From the NCBI RefSeq assembly GCF_009870125.1, contig NC_046680.1, positions 18,309,501 to 18,373,500 on the forward strand: a stretch of DNA of 64,000 nucleotides, written 5' to 3'. How positions within the stretch are numbered: the stretch's first letter is position 1; each line of letters starts with the position of its first letter. Under the pieces are notes generated by a model, which saw only the letters and a program-made list of their open reading frames with translations, made no database searches and was not told where the DNA came from. The position numbers and the translations under genes were made by a program. The stretch is from Drosophila pseudoobscura. Taxonomy: Eukaryota > Arthropoda > Insecta > Diptera > Drosophilidae. This document shows, one piece after another, positions 46,698 to 57,591 of the stretch.

Positions 46698-49052
46698 AGG
46701 GCCATTTCCCCTTAGCCCCTGACTTATCAGTAGGAAGAGCCATTCACATTGAAGGAGTCGAGTCGTGTCGAGTAGAGTCGAAGAGTCCATGCTCTTTCTC
46801 TCTGGTCTGTTCGATTGGTGCGGTGGGAGCGAGGGAGGGGCCAAAGACGATTTCCCAATGGAGAGAGTCTCTACTCGGTTTGTTGTTGATTGAGTTTTTC
46901 CCACTTGAAGTCCCAGTGGAAGGCTCCAATATTCTGTCAAAAATGCTTCAAAAAATTATCATTTTTCAGGGCCTAATGACTTGTGCAAAATGTCGAAAGA
47001 TACTACGACTCCCAGAAAGGGGGCGGGCGTTGAGGGGGCTGTCCCCCCTTTTATCTGCTACGAAAATTGAGCCATTTTTGGTTGCAAAATGTTTGCTTAA
47101 TTGTCAAAAATTCAAGAGAGAGAGAGAGAAATGTACAGAAAGAGCTGCAGGCCAGAGAACTATGAAAAGGCACGACAATGACAGGAGTGGGGGACTGGGC
47201 GGATAGTTGATGGGCTGAGGGATGAGCATTAACCCAGTTAACCCATTAAAGCCGCCTCATAAATTCAAAGCCACAACAGACCCCCAACAACCCTTTGTGG
47301 CCTTTTGCGGGCCCGACTTGGCACCGTTTCTCGACTCATTAAAGCCGACTTCACGCAATTAGCCTAATAAGCTGGCCTCGCAAAAGGGCTCTGCTGCCCC
47401 AACAAAGGCCAAAAGACCGACAAGCAGGGGGGGGGGGGGGCAAGGGGAAAATAGGAGCCAAAAGATTGAGAGAGAGAGAGAGGCGAGTGAATTCCGTAAA
47501 TGTGAATAAACGATATTGCGGTTCACATTTTGCACTTTCGCTCAATTAACTCAACTAATTGACATTTGAAAATACATGCGGTGAAAGGAAGTACATATGT
47601 ACACATGTACTGTATGTATGTACATGTATGTACATGTGGGTCCGTAAAGGACAACAGCAGGAGATAATTATAAGTGCAGGACTTTTAATTCAACCTTCAA
47701 CCTCAGCCTTTGCACGGCTCTGGAGCTCGAAAGTGATTTACAAAAGATGCACTTTAGTCGGAAACATAAACATTCATGCCCCCCACCTCCTCACAGCACC
47801 TGACCAAAAACAACAGCAACAACAAAAATCACCATAATAAAGGGAGCCAGGGCGAGGCATAAACTGTGGCATTTACACTGTCTAAGAACAATATACGAGA
47901 ATAAATAATTAAACCCATTTCCATATACGTTTCTCCCGATATTATTCTCTAAATTGAACGAAACCAACATTAGCTTTGAACTGAAAACCTTTTAAGATAA
48001 GCCAAAGTTCACTTTTTCGGTATTTTTCGTTATTTTTATAGTCATGTTTTCCTTTAGTATTTTCTTCTATAAGAAAGATTATTCTTGGTAAAAGTTTTTC
48101 CCTTATTTGCCTTTTTCCTTAATAAATAACTTAGTTGGCTTTTAAGAAATCATTTATGGGAGAATTTAAGTAATTTAATGATAGTAAAAAAAGGAAACAT
48201 GCGAAATTTATTGTATAATTACTCGATAGAAACCCACATTAATCTTCTATTCAACAAAAATTAATCGCTTTTGAATATTCCGTTCTGTTTCGCGCAGTCG
48301 ACAAATCTATAGCTCTCATTGTGAGAACTTAAAATTGGATGAACCCCCATAGATCTCCATACTAAACATAGAGCTAACAAAATTCTATTGATCTATTTTG
48401 TTTTCTATCTTTTTTGTACATCGCCTATAATCGTACAGCAAAGAAAAACATAAACAACTTTTTTTACCTTCTTCCTGGTTCTTCCGCTTTTGCTGCATTC
48501 TCTCTGTTCTTCTGTTCTTTCCTTGCCGTTTCCATTCTGTCGTTATATTTACACACACACAAAAGCACTATAAAAAAAACAAACAAAAACACAAGTGCAT
48601 TTTATAACTTATTCATATTTTTCTTTCCGCGATCTGCTCTTTTTGTGCGCGAATAATCCACTAATTTTTCCCGCAAGACGCACTTAGCACCAAAGACGCT
48701 CAGCTACAACGGTAAAACGAATGAAACGAGAAGGCAACAAATGTTGGTCGAATAACAACAACAAATCACAATAGAAACGGGACACGTTGACTCATATAAG
48801 CTGAAACCCAACTAAGTATTCTTAGCGCCTTTTGATTGTATTTATAATCCTATTAAATTAGTGGTTTAGGGTAGGGATTAGCGCGGTACGGCAACTGAAA
48901 CTTCCGAGCAACTCCTCAACGAAAAGAAGGCGAGTGAAAGAGAATAGGAAGATCACGCGATGCGTCGCTCCCAATGCAAAAAACCGAACGCATCGCTGTA
49001 TGCGTGTGCATGTGTGGCAGTTGCGGTTTTTGGCTGTGCATGTGAGAGCTCT

Positions 49053-49077
49053 ACATATGTACATATGTACATATGTA
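49053..49077. repeat. Tandem ACATATGT palindromes
   Basis: Three overlapping copies of the 8-bp palindrome ACATATGT. The same word recurs at many other places in the window, most often as doublets. Confidence 0.9.
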
Positions 49078-49557
49078 AAGCCTCTGTAAGAAATAGAAAC
49101 GCAATAATGAGCATAAGCATAGGTGCTTGATGAACAGAAGAGAGCACGAGTGCGTCTGAAATTATAAAAAAGTAAAAGCGGCTAATTTCTCCACCTTTTG
49201 TATTGCAAAAATGTTTTTCGAGGTTTTTAACGAGCCCGATTTGTAATGACCTCGCCTAGATTTGCCCTAAATGTCATGTATATTCTCGATTTATAATGAA
49301 TCTCAACAATAAAATGGCGACGTTTTCGCATATTTGATCTAGTTCTTTTGATCCTTTAATCAGCATGGAAGCTCAATTAAAAACTCTGGATTAAAATTGA
49401 ACAATAATAAAAATGTGTGGGTGTAACCTCTTGGGGTGTGTACCTCTTGGCAATTTGTGTTAATATGTTGGGGGGGTGGTGGTGGGGGTACTTCAATTAA
49501 CAACAAATTTGGAACGCGGAACATTAACAAAGAAATTGTGTAACGAACATTATCAGA

Positions 49558-51141
49558 TTACTTGCTGTCGGGGCAAGCTATCTGATACAGAAACTGAACG
49601 ATAGTGCGAGTGGGACGGCCAGTCATGCGGTCCTTCAGCAAATATGGGAGCGGATTGTGGCGCGTCAGCATGCCCACGTTGCGGATGTCCAGGTGGGCCC
49701 AGTCGACGCACGGCACCAGCTCGTGCAGAACGGCGGCAGCGATGCAGCTGGAGGCGGGGCCACGCCCGCGGTTGCTAATGTCAAAGGTCTCGTTCGGCAT
49801 GATCAGCTCCTTGAAGTAGCGCCACAGGGGCAGACGCCAAACGCGATCGCCCGTAAGGCCACCGGCCTTCTCGAACTGCTTGTAGACGAAGTTCGAATTG
49901 CTGAAAATCCCGGCTGCTGCTCCGCCCAGAGCTGGGCAGACGGCGTAGCCCACTGTAGCAACGTCCACGACCATGCGAGGCTTGTATGTCGTCTGGGCGT
50001 AGAGCAAGGGATCGGCCAAGGCCATCACACCGGCCTTGCTGACGTCCACGAAGCCGAGAGTTTTGCCATTGAGGAGGCCCACCACGTCGCCTGGCTTGGC
50101 CGCCATTCCGGAGGGCATGTTCTCACACAGAGGCAGTAGTGCCGTTATGTTTAGGGGCAGCGATAGGGCGGCGGCGGCTCGGATGACGCCCACGCAGGCG
50201 GCTGCACCGGACATGCAGCCGCGGTACATGGACAAGCAGTCCTTGGGACGGAGGCAGATGCCCCCGCTGTTGAATGTGATCCCCTTGCCCAACAGGAGGA
50301 TGGGCTTGTCCTCGGGTGCGGTGCCGCAGTAGGCGATTTCCAAGATGATCGGCGGCTCGCAGCTGCCCTTGGCCACCATCAAGAAGCTGTTCAAGCTCTT
50401 GGACTCGATCCAGTCCAGGCTGCGCACCTCCACGGATACCCCGCAGGGGCACAGGGCATCCACCGTTGACTGGGCGAAGATTGTGGGCGTCATCTGATTG
50501 GCCGGCGTATCGGACAGGCGACGGGCCAGGTTCTGCGATTCGGCCTTGAACAGGCCCCGCATCCAGGCATCCGAGTCGGGAGAGTCGTACAGCTCCAGTT
50601 TGGGAATGAGTGTGCGGTCTTGACGGCGCTTGTTGGTGTTGTAGCGCCAGACGGCCAAGGCGCTTCCCTCGGCCGCCTGCTCCGCATACTCCATCGACTC
50701 CACGAAGACATCTGTGCAGCCCTGCATTTGAAGGGCCCGAGCACCCACGCCGGCAGCGACGCGAGCGTTCTCCATTCCCTCGTCGATCATCTCCAGGTCG
50801 TTGAAGCCGGCCCCCTCCTGTCCCACGCCGACCACGGCCACCGCACGGAACTCCGCATCCACGTTCATGAAGACACGGCCTTTTCCCAGCTGGCCACTCA
50901 GGCCCGTCTCGCGTATGAGATCAGTGACCTTACCCTGGACACGATCGTCAAACTTCTCGCCGGATGGTGTCATCCTGGGCTGGCGGTCGCCCTCCTTGGC
51001 GTACACGCCCACCACAACGCCTTTGATCACCGAGTCGCATTTCTCGGCGTATTGCCGTCGCTGTTCCACAACGCTGAGTCTGGCCACGGATGTGTGCTTG
51101 ACACGCCTGCACAGGGCGTGCATCAAGCGTACAGACTTCAT
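49558..51141 (-). CDS. S-Lap7: M17 leucyl-aminopeptidase-like protein, S-Lap type, catalytically degenerate
   Basis: Single exon, 527 aa, ATG 51141. It is the usual length for insect M17 proteins: N-terminal domain to about residue 190, then the peptidase domain. Of the M17 metal and catalytic residues, only the first Lys remains (K286 in GKGITF). The Asp of GKGITFDSGG is N291, the catalytic Lys is R298, the next metal Asp is C309, and the NTDAEGR signature (365-373) reads VDVSKAGVM, so its Asp, Glu and Arg are lost. It is thus almost certainly a non-enzymatic protein. In flies such S-Lap proteins are abundant sperm components of the mitochondrial derivative; the Arg-containing start (MKSVRLMHALCRRVKHTSVA) suits mitochondrial import. 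The gene lies 330 nt downstream of fandango on the same strand. The symbol rests on remembered synteny (CG13340); another S-Lap is possible. Confidence 0.9.
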   Translation of the reverse strand: MKSVRLMHALCRRVKHTSVARLSVVEQRRQYAEKCDSVIKGVVVGVYAKEGDRQPRMTPSGEKFDDRVQGKVTDLIRETGLSGQLGKGRVFMNVDAEFRAVAVVGVGQEGAGFNDLEMIDEGMENARVAAGVGARALQMQGCTDVFVESMEYAEQAAEGSALAVWRYNTNKRRQDRTLIPKLELYDSPDSDAWMRGLFKAESQNLARRLSDTPANQMTPTIFAQSTVDALCPCGVSVEVRSLDWIESKSLNSFLMVAKGSCEPPIILEIAYCGTAPEDKPILLLGKGITFNSGGICLRPKDCLSMYRGCMSGAAACVGVIRAAAALSLPLNITALLPLCENMPSGMAAKPGDVVGLLNGKTLGFVDVSKAGVMALADPLLYAQTTYKPRMVVDVATVGYAVCPALGGAAAGIFSNSNFVYKQFEKAGGLTGDRVWRLPLWRYFKELIMPNETFDISNRGRGPASSCIAAAVLHELVPCVDWAHLDIRNVGMLTRHNPLPYLLKDRMTGRPTRTIVQFLYQIACPDSK

Positions 51142-51284
51142 CGCTGAATGATAGTGACAGTGACAGTCCCTCGCGACAGGTTACGAAAGTTTTCTTATTT
51201 TTCAGACAGTTTCAGACAAATTTTGCTTTTTTCCGAATAAAAAAAAATGTAAATCTAAAAAATAGAGAGAATAGATGTGCTTCC

Positions 51285-51294
51285 AACAGCTGAT
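51285..51294. promoter_or_regulatory. E-box-type core promoter motif upstream of the S-Lap-like gene
   Basis: AACAGCTGAT matches the fly core-promoter E-box element AWCAGCTGWT at nine of ten positions. It lies 144 nt upstream of ATG 51141, between that gene and the end of fandango. Confidence 0.35.
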
Positions 51295-51471
51295 GCGAAA
51301 GGAATGAGATATCCCAAGGCTCAAACTCCGGCAGGAAAACATTGCCAACGCCTGCTGAGATTCGAGGAATTATTGAATTTCCGAACAGAACGAAGAATAG
51401 GTCTCAAATCGAGGGAAGTATTCCACACAGACATACATTTATATTTCGCGTAATCAAAAGAAACAAAAGAT

Positions 51472-54260
51472 TTATCCCTCATCGGAATCGGATTGATTTG
51501 TCGGCTTGAGGCTGCCAAAGACCTTGGCCGGTATGGCCTTTTGTTCGAAGCGCAGTTTCTTCATGATGAGGCCCTCGTCATCGGTTTTGGTTGTGGCCTG
51601 GCCTGCCTCGGCCTGGTCTCCACTCGGCTGCTGCGGCTCCTCCTCCTCATCGTCGTCGTCGTCCTCGCTGTCGCCAATATCAATCTCATCCGGATTGACG
51701 ACTGTATTTTCCTTGCCCTTGGCCCCGCCCTGGGTCTCGCCACGCACAAACGTGATATTGGAGGCAGCCTTCTCGGCGGGCTTCTGCTTGGCCTCGGCCG
51801 CCGCCTGGCGGGCCTTCTCCTCGAGCAGCCGCATGGCATCCGGTCCGGAGCCAGCACCAGCATCGGCAGCCACACCATTCGTGTTCGTGTTGACAAACTG
51901 GGCAGCCATCATGTTGACCTGAGTGTTGTAGGTGGCCTGAATGGAGCGCTTGATCCGCAGCATTTCACGCATCGTATCCTCGTTGCCATGACGCACCTCG
52001 AACTCCTTCCAGGTCTGCCAGAAGTCAGCCGTGATGCGGGGATCGCACACCTGTTGGGACAAAGCAGAAGAGAGCCTTGAATATTGACGATCCAACGGTT
52101 AAATGTCGACTCACCTGTGAGCAATGGGCGTAGATGGCTCTGGCTCGATCCACCTCGCCCAGCTTCGTCTCCAGCTCGGCGAATTTGACGCACATGTGGC
52201 GCATATGCTGCTCGGGCAGGGCCTCGATGGCCTTCTCGTAGATCTCCCTGGTGCGTGGCAGGCCGTAGATCTCGGCGGCCTTCTTCACGAATATGTTGTA
52301 CATGTCGAACATCTCCTCTTCCTTGACGGCGGACGTGGCGCGATCGTAGACGGACATGGCATGCCGGGCCAGGCCGTGCTCCTCCTCCAGCTTCGCGTAG
52401 AGCAGGTAAAAGTACTTGGCATGCTCGGCGGGACACTGATCCAGGCACTGTTCGAAGAGATCTCGGGCCCGCTCCAGCTTTGTGCCCCCGTAGCGCGCGA
52501 GGAACTTGCTCAGATACGAGTTCCAGATGTCGTACACATTCGGCCACTTAAACAGGGCAATGCCCTTCTCGTAGGCCCGATAGGCCTCCTCGAAGTAGTT
52601 GTGCTCCTCGAGGAACATGCCATAGTTGATGATCACCTGCGGCGTGCAGATCTTCAGGTCGATGATGCGCTCGTAGACGGCCTTGCAGGTCTTGAAGGTG
52701 CCAAAGGACTCCTCCAGATCGGCGTACATGGACCACACCTTCAGGGATCTGTGGAGGCGCGACTGCACTGTCTCCGAGTCGTCGTGATACGCCACCTTCC
52801 GCTTGGGCATGGCCGTGGCACGTTGCATCAGCTTAAGGGCTGCCTCGAACTGCTGCTGGCGCAGCTCCATCTCCGCCCACTCGCACCACACGGCGGCCAG
52901 ATCCTCCACCTTGACGTACTCCACCTCGGTGCCCCGCTCGAAGACCACGCGGGCGTCCTCCACCTGGCCATTGGACTCGTAGAACTTGGCAAACTCCACC
53001 CAGAGGGTGTGCAGCTTTCCCACCGCCAGCTTGGGCTGGACCGTCTGCACGGCCTCTGTGTAGGTGTTGATGATCTCCGTGGGCTTGTCCTCGTACAGGT
53101 TGACCCGCTTGTGCCACTCGTGAACGTTGTGCGGATTCTGGCGCAGCAGGACACTGTTCAGCAGCAGCAGACGCCTCTCCATGAGGTATTCGAAGCGCGA
53201 CAGGCGCAGCTCCACATCGATGTCGTCCTCCTCGGTGGCCTCCTCGTTCTTGGCCACCTCCTCCATGCGCTTGTTCAACGACAGCTCCTCGAACTGCGCG
53301 TACTCGTCAAAAACTTGGGTGAAGTCCCGCACTGTGGTCACCGTTTGAATGGCCTCCTCGTAGATGTCCCTGGCCCGGTCGAACAGCCCCGAGCGCACAT
53401 AGTAGTCGGCCAGGGAGTTCCACAGGTGTCCGAGCTGATCTGTGTACCGCCGCAGGCCGCCTCTGATGATTGCGTCCACATTCAGGGAGTGCACCTTGTG
53501 CGGGTTCTTCGAGATGAGGTCGCAAAGCTCGTTCCACAGCTGGTGGTTTGACTTGCCGTGCTTCGACACGAAATGCTCGTTGTCGACTATGTCGGCCAGC
53601 TGCTGGGCCGCCTCGTCCAGCTTCTCCACCTGCTGCAGGTACTCCACATACTCCTCGGCATCCTCCGGAAACAGCTTCAGATAGCGTCTATACACCCTCA
53701 GCGCCGTCTCGGGCATGTCGAAGCGTTGCACGAACTTCAGGAACAGCGGCCAGATCCTGCCGTGCTGTGTGATGGGCAGTGCCCTCAGCGCCCGGTCGAA
53801 GACGTGCCGCGTGCGAGTCACCTTGCATTGGGTGGTCATGAAGACGCCATAGTCGATCCAGATGCGCGGCATCTTGTGCATGAAGACGAGGGCCCGCTCG
53901 AACGTGTTGTTCACCTGCTCGTACATGGGATCTGTGGGTATCTTGCCCCGAACCTGCTTCCTTCGCGTTCGTAGATAGTTGTACCAAATCTTGTAGCTGC
54001 CGGGCAGCTCCTTCAGGGCGCGCTCGTACACCAGATTCACACCATTATTGGGCGCCTTGGCCTTGTGATCTATGTAGCGAAGCCAGTGCTTCACGGAGTA
54101 GGCATTCCTCAGAATTTCCTCCTCATAGGGCACATCTTCCTCTTCCTAAAAAGAACACCAAGCCGTAAAGGAGTGTCAAACAAACGTCAAACTGTATTTA
54201 CTACGAAATACTTACAAAATTGAGTTCTGCATTTGAGGTTTTGCCGGTTTTTGCCACCAT
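51472..54260 (-). CDS. fand: Fandango, Syf1/XAB2 spliceosome factor (3 exons)
   Basis: Exon 1 is 54260-54216 (15 codons, starting [15 protein letters not shown]). Exon 2 is 54145-52115 and exon 3 is 52050-51472, giving 884 aa. The introns of 70 and 64 nt have GTAAGT/TAG and GTGAGT/CAG borders. The protein matches Syf1/XAB2 throughout: [14 protein letters not shown], then tandem HAT helical repeats ([36 protein letters not shown]), then [15 protein letters not shown], and an acidic tail ending in [16 protein letters not shown]. Human XAB2 is 855 aa. Syf1 is a scaffold of the Prp19/NineTeen and intron-binding complex, needed for spliceosome activation and transcription-coupled repair; fly fandango is needed for splicing of zygotic genes. 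The apparent GTG start at 54133 is only the reading frame inside exon 2. Identity is certain. Confidence 0.97.
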
Positions 54261-54330
54261 TTTCGCGGCGGAAATTAGCAATTTTCACAAAACACCAAAA
54301 GCCGCAAAACGTTTTTCTGAGCGTCGCAAA

Positions 54331-54340
54331 AACAGCTGTT
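54331..54340. promoter_or_regulatory. Core promoter E-box motif of fandango
   Basis: The palindrome AACAGCTGTT, a full match to the fly core-promoter motif AWCAGCTGWT, sits 71 nt upstream of the fandango start codon. Together with the motif-6 pair just beyond it marks a typical housekeeping promoter. Confidence 0.6.
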
Positions 54341-54366
54341 CGAAAAGAGTTGCCACGTATGAGTCA

Positions 54367-54390
54367 GAAAATACCAAAAAAAATACCAAA
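54367..54390 (-). promoter_or_regulatory. Two tandem core promoter motif-6 sites of fandango
   Basis: Read on the minus strand, 54390-54379 is TTTGGTATTTTT, an exact match to the fly core-promoter motif KTYRGTATWTTT. The adjoining 54378-54367 is TTTGGTATTTTC, one base off. They lie about 110-130 nt upstream of the fandango ATG, next to the E-box motif, in the usual orientation and order for TATA-less ubiquitous promoters. Confidence 0.6.
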
Positions 54391-54991
54391 ATGCAAAAAG
54401 AAAGTGGGCCGTAAATAACCTGCTATTGATTCTTGCCACCATGTCGTGCTCACACTTCTTGCGAATATAGTATTTTCTAGAAATGCCTCTTTTTTTTGGG
54501 AATGCCAGAGGTTTTTCACACTAGTGCTTCCATGGGGCATATATGAAACAAAAACGGCCAAGATTGTCAACACTTGAGGTGTCGCTTTTGGTAATTACAT
54601 AAAAATGTAGTTAATAAGTAGCAGCTGTGTAGTTACGATGTAAGGAAATATATTTAGTGAAAATTGTTATCGACCGTGTTTGCTTAAACCTTATTTTATA
54701 AGCAAACCAGTAAAGATGAGAACTTGAAGTTAACCCATTTTATAGGAAATTGATGTGTCAATCGTTTAAAACTATGAGTTTAGGGCTGAGAGTCCTCGCT
54801 AGCTAGTAATTTTAGATTGAATTTCAGAATTGAGGAAGTTGACTTCCGATAATGTACAGTGTAGAATTAACGCATTGTTGACTAGTGGGTATTAAAATAC
54901 CCCCAACGAAAATTATGAATCTTGACAAATTGTAGCGTACTTCAGGTGAAAGATATCGTAGGGTTAAAAGTTAAGTTAAAAGAAAGATAGA

Positions 54992-55177
54992 ATGGATGTA
55001 CAAGAACAAACTAAAATCAGTATTGTTTACCGCGGTTTAACTCAAGCTCTTCACCTATTTAAACAGAGGGTGTTTGAGTGGGCTAAGTTCAATCAGACCG
55101 TATATCTTGCCGAAAAGGTCACACTCGTTCCCCAAGTGTTGACATATTTTATTTCACTCGCTTTTCAATTTCAATAA
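54992..55177 (+). CDS. Doubtful 61-aa ORF between fandango and Cables
   Basis: ATG 54992 to TAA 55175. It begins MDVQEQTKISIVYRGLTQAL and has a mixed, globular-like composition, unlike most chance ORFs here. No Kozak support, signal peptide or family is seen. It could be chance. Confidence 0.12.
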   Translation: MDVQEQTKISIVYRGLTQALHLFKQRVFEWAKFNQTVYLAEKVTLVPQVLTYFISLAFQFQ

Positions 55178-55204
55178 TTTACGCAACGAAGCAGCTGCTA
55201 CGCT

Positions 55205-55270
55205 ACGGTCGCGAAGTGAGACGAAGAGAAAGAGCAAGAGAGAGAAGGAGAAGAGAAAAGAGGCGCGTTG
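55205..55270 (+). promoter_or_regulatory. GA-rich patch, possible upstream promoter of Cables
   Basis: CGGTCGCGAAGTGAGACGAA followed by GAGAAAGAGCAAGAGAGAG and AGGCGCGTTGG. It resembles the GAGA-rich 5' leaders of fly genes. Assignment to Cables is inference from position. Confidence 0.25.
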
Positions 55271-56574
55271 GCAAGCAAAAATCAAAGTCTGTAAAAAATT
55301 TAGTTGAAAATTCTAAAAATAGCTCAAAATGACGCGCTTGAAACATTTCTAACCATTAACAAAAGTTAATAAAAAATACGAAGTCTAAGGAAATTTTTTT
55401 AGTGGTAAATATCAATATTCATGCACATTTGTGTGTGTGTGTGCGTGTGTCATAAATATTTTCGCACTCCGAAAACCACACAGTGAAAATTACACACACA
55501 CTTGTTCCCCCCTCGCATTGATTTTCCCGCTTTCCCCTGAGAGCAAAGACCCGTTCTTATGAGCGGCATTCCAATTGGTCCACACATCACATTTCCCAAT
55601 TAAACCCCGCTGCGGCCGCTCTTCCACCCCCTAACGCAGCGCACTCCGCCGTCCATCAGCTGTTTTGGTCTCGAAATTTTCCATGCTCTTGTTTTGATCT
55701 GTAAGCGGAAAATTTTCCGGTCCTTTAGGGCTCGGCGTTTCCTTGTAAGTTTGAGTAAACAGAGGCCTGAAGCCGCGTGCAAGTGTTAGATGGCCTTCGG
55801 CGAGCCGGTTTCCCACCCACCCACACAATTTGACACACTGACTGCAGCAGCGACTGCAAAAGAAGCTTTCAGCTGCATGCAGCAACTAAAAAGCTTTTTT
55901 GATGGCTTCTTTATTTTAGCCACAAAATTATTTAATACAGTTTTTAAAGGGAATATCGAAGATTGCACAGAATAGAGTTCACAATCGTCGTTAGTTGAAA
56001 ATTCTGGAAAAAAGGGGTTTTTTTTACCATGTTTACCCATAAAATGAGATTTTATTAAGTTTTTATATGATTAAGTATGCAAATAATCTTTAACAGAGAA
56101 GTCTTTTTTCCCAGAAAACTGAGTTTTATTAACAATGGTACCTCCCACACATCCAAACACACTGCCAAAGCTTTGCTTTACCTAAAAAATAGCTTTGCAC
56201 TCTGCCACTCTGCTTTTGGTCAAAGTGATTTATTTATTGATTCCATTTGTCTGTTATTCTCTTACTTTTCTTGCAGCCAAAGCAACGTCCCAACGCATCA
56301 GCGATAACCAATAAAAGTGCATTATAGTTTTAATAATAATTTAAAAAAAACCTTGGTTCTTCCATAAACAACTTTTGTCCCATACACCAGTGCGAAAATT
56401 GCAATTTGTCATCATGTCGCGTACAAGTAATTTGTTTTTCAATTCGTCGGTGAATTTAGAGACTAAAAAGTGTAATTGTTGAAAAGCAACAACACAACAA
56501 AAAAACACCACGCAAAGTAAAAAAAAAGTTAAAGTACAAGAAAACTCAGGTATCAAAAAACCCGTTTGTGAGCG

Positions 56575-56655
56575 AGCGAGAGAAAGAGATTGTTCCAGAA
56601 GAGTCAACAAACAGCGAGCGAGAGAGAGAGAAAGAGAGAGAGTGCAGCAGCAGTT
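56575..56655 (+). promoter_or_regulatory. GA-rich 5' leader upstream of Cables start
   Basis: Three blocks of GAGCGAGAGAAAGAG-type sequence within 80 bp, ending 115 nt before ATG 56771. Probably 5' UTR or promoter-proximal GAGA sites. Confidence 0.35.
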
Positions 56656-56770
56656 GACAATTCCACACGAGAGGGAGACATTCCAGAAAACACCCATTCC
56701 AGCCCCCCCCCAAAAAAAAGCCCTCTAGTCGGTTACAATTTTGCAAGAGAAGAAATCGGTTTACTGCCTA

Positions 56771-57591
56771 ATGGCAACATCGCTTAATAAGACGAGACAC
56801 AGGCGCAGATTGGCTGCGATCTCGTTCCTATCGAATATCTCATTAGATGGCACACACCGGGACACAAAATTTGGCGCAACATTCGGCAGCAGCATTATCT
56901 GCAACCAGAATAAGAACCCGACCGCGACCTACAGCAACGGCCACGCCACGTCGGCGTTGGGACTGGGCGCCGGAGGCTACCATCAGCACTATCAGCAGCA
57001 TCATCAGCAACGCGGTCATTCGGCCCAGCAGCAGCAGCAACAGCAGCCGAAGCATCAGCAGCAGAACCACCAGTATCAGCAACACCAGCAGGCGCCCCAT
57101 CAGAATGGTGGCACATCCATACCCATCCTCTGCACCGCCATCGACGTTCACATCGGGGGCGTCGGGGACTATGGCATGCTGCTGGACGAGTGCACCACCG
57201 CCGCCGCTGCTGGCGGCGGCAGTGATGGTGATGGGCATTTTAGTGAAACTGAAAATATGGGTCAATACTTGATGAACGTCCTGCCCACCGACCACAGCGG
57301 AGCGACCATCTGCCCCGTTGTGCCGGTTGAAAGACGCAACATAAAGCGACCGACATCGTCGGGTCGTCAGCCCCACCAGGCTCCGGGCAGTGGCAATATG
57401 AGCATTCGGCAGCAGCAGCAGCAGCACCAGCATCAGCAGCAGGCGCGGGCATGTCCCGCCGGTAGCGGAGGATCTGGTGCCGAAAGCGGCAGTGATTCTG
57501 ATAGCGTCAAAATACCGCTCAAGGTGTCCAATCTGGGCAGCGGCGGTGGCGTCGGCGGAGCAGGGGCAAAGCTAATGCCCCTCAGAGAACG
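56771..57591 (+). CDS. CG6191: Cables homologue (Cdk5 and Abl substrate), first coding exon
   Basis: ATG 56771 opens 273 complete codons plus two bases to a GGTAAGT donor (GT at 57592). The upstream in-frame codons back to 56741 include no ATG. Residues 11-27 read [17 protein letters not shown], the hallmark N-terminal motif of Cables1/2 proteins. The rest of the exon is low complexity: His/Gln tracts (residues 75-115), Ala and Gly runs, a second Gln/His block near 216-228 and an acidic-Ser stretch (SGSDSDS). Cables proteins link cyclin-dependent kinases to Abl-type kinases and carry a C-terminal cyclin box, which must be encoded beyond this window. The partial CDS is therefore a real gene cut by the window edge. 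The CG6191 name is from remembered synteny with fandango. Confidence 0.88.

Larger units (their letters stand above)
44051..49557. other. Long non-coding stretch between the repeat array and the S-Lap-like gene
   Basis: Contains simple repeats (GGGGGC at about 44589-44611, poly(C) 45894-45905, poly(G) 46681-46697 and 47427-47440) and two ACATATGT palindrome clusters (47591-47637, 49053-49077). 47.9-48.4 kb is AT-rich. 48,860-49,150 is richer in CG and GAGA-like words and could be regulatory. I see no exon, tRNA or mobile element. Confidence 0.4.
54420..56560. other. Intergenic region between fandango and Cables
   Basis: Contains a near-match to core promoter motif 1 (GGTCACACT at 55117-55125), a perfect 7-bp-arm inverted repeat around GGGTATT (54887-54902), and a GAGA-rich patch at 55205-55262. 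Any 5' UTR exon of Cables should lie here or in the GA-rich block to the right. No protein gene is supported. Confidence 0.4.

Noticed and set aside
52124..53551. 475-codon plus ORF
   Set aside because: Antisense shadow of fandango exon 2; long because of its G/C-ending codons.
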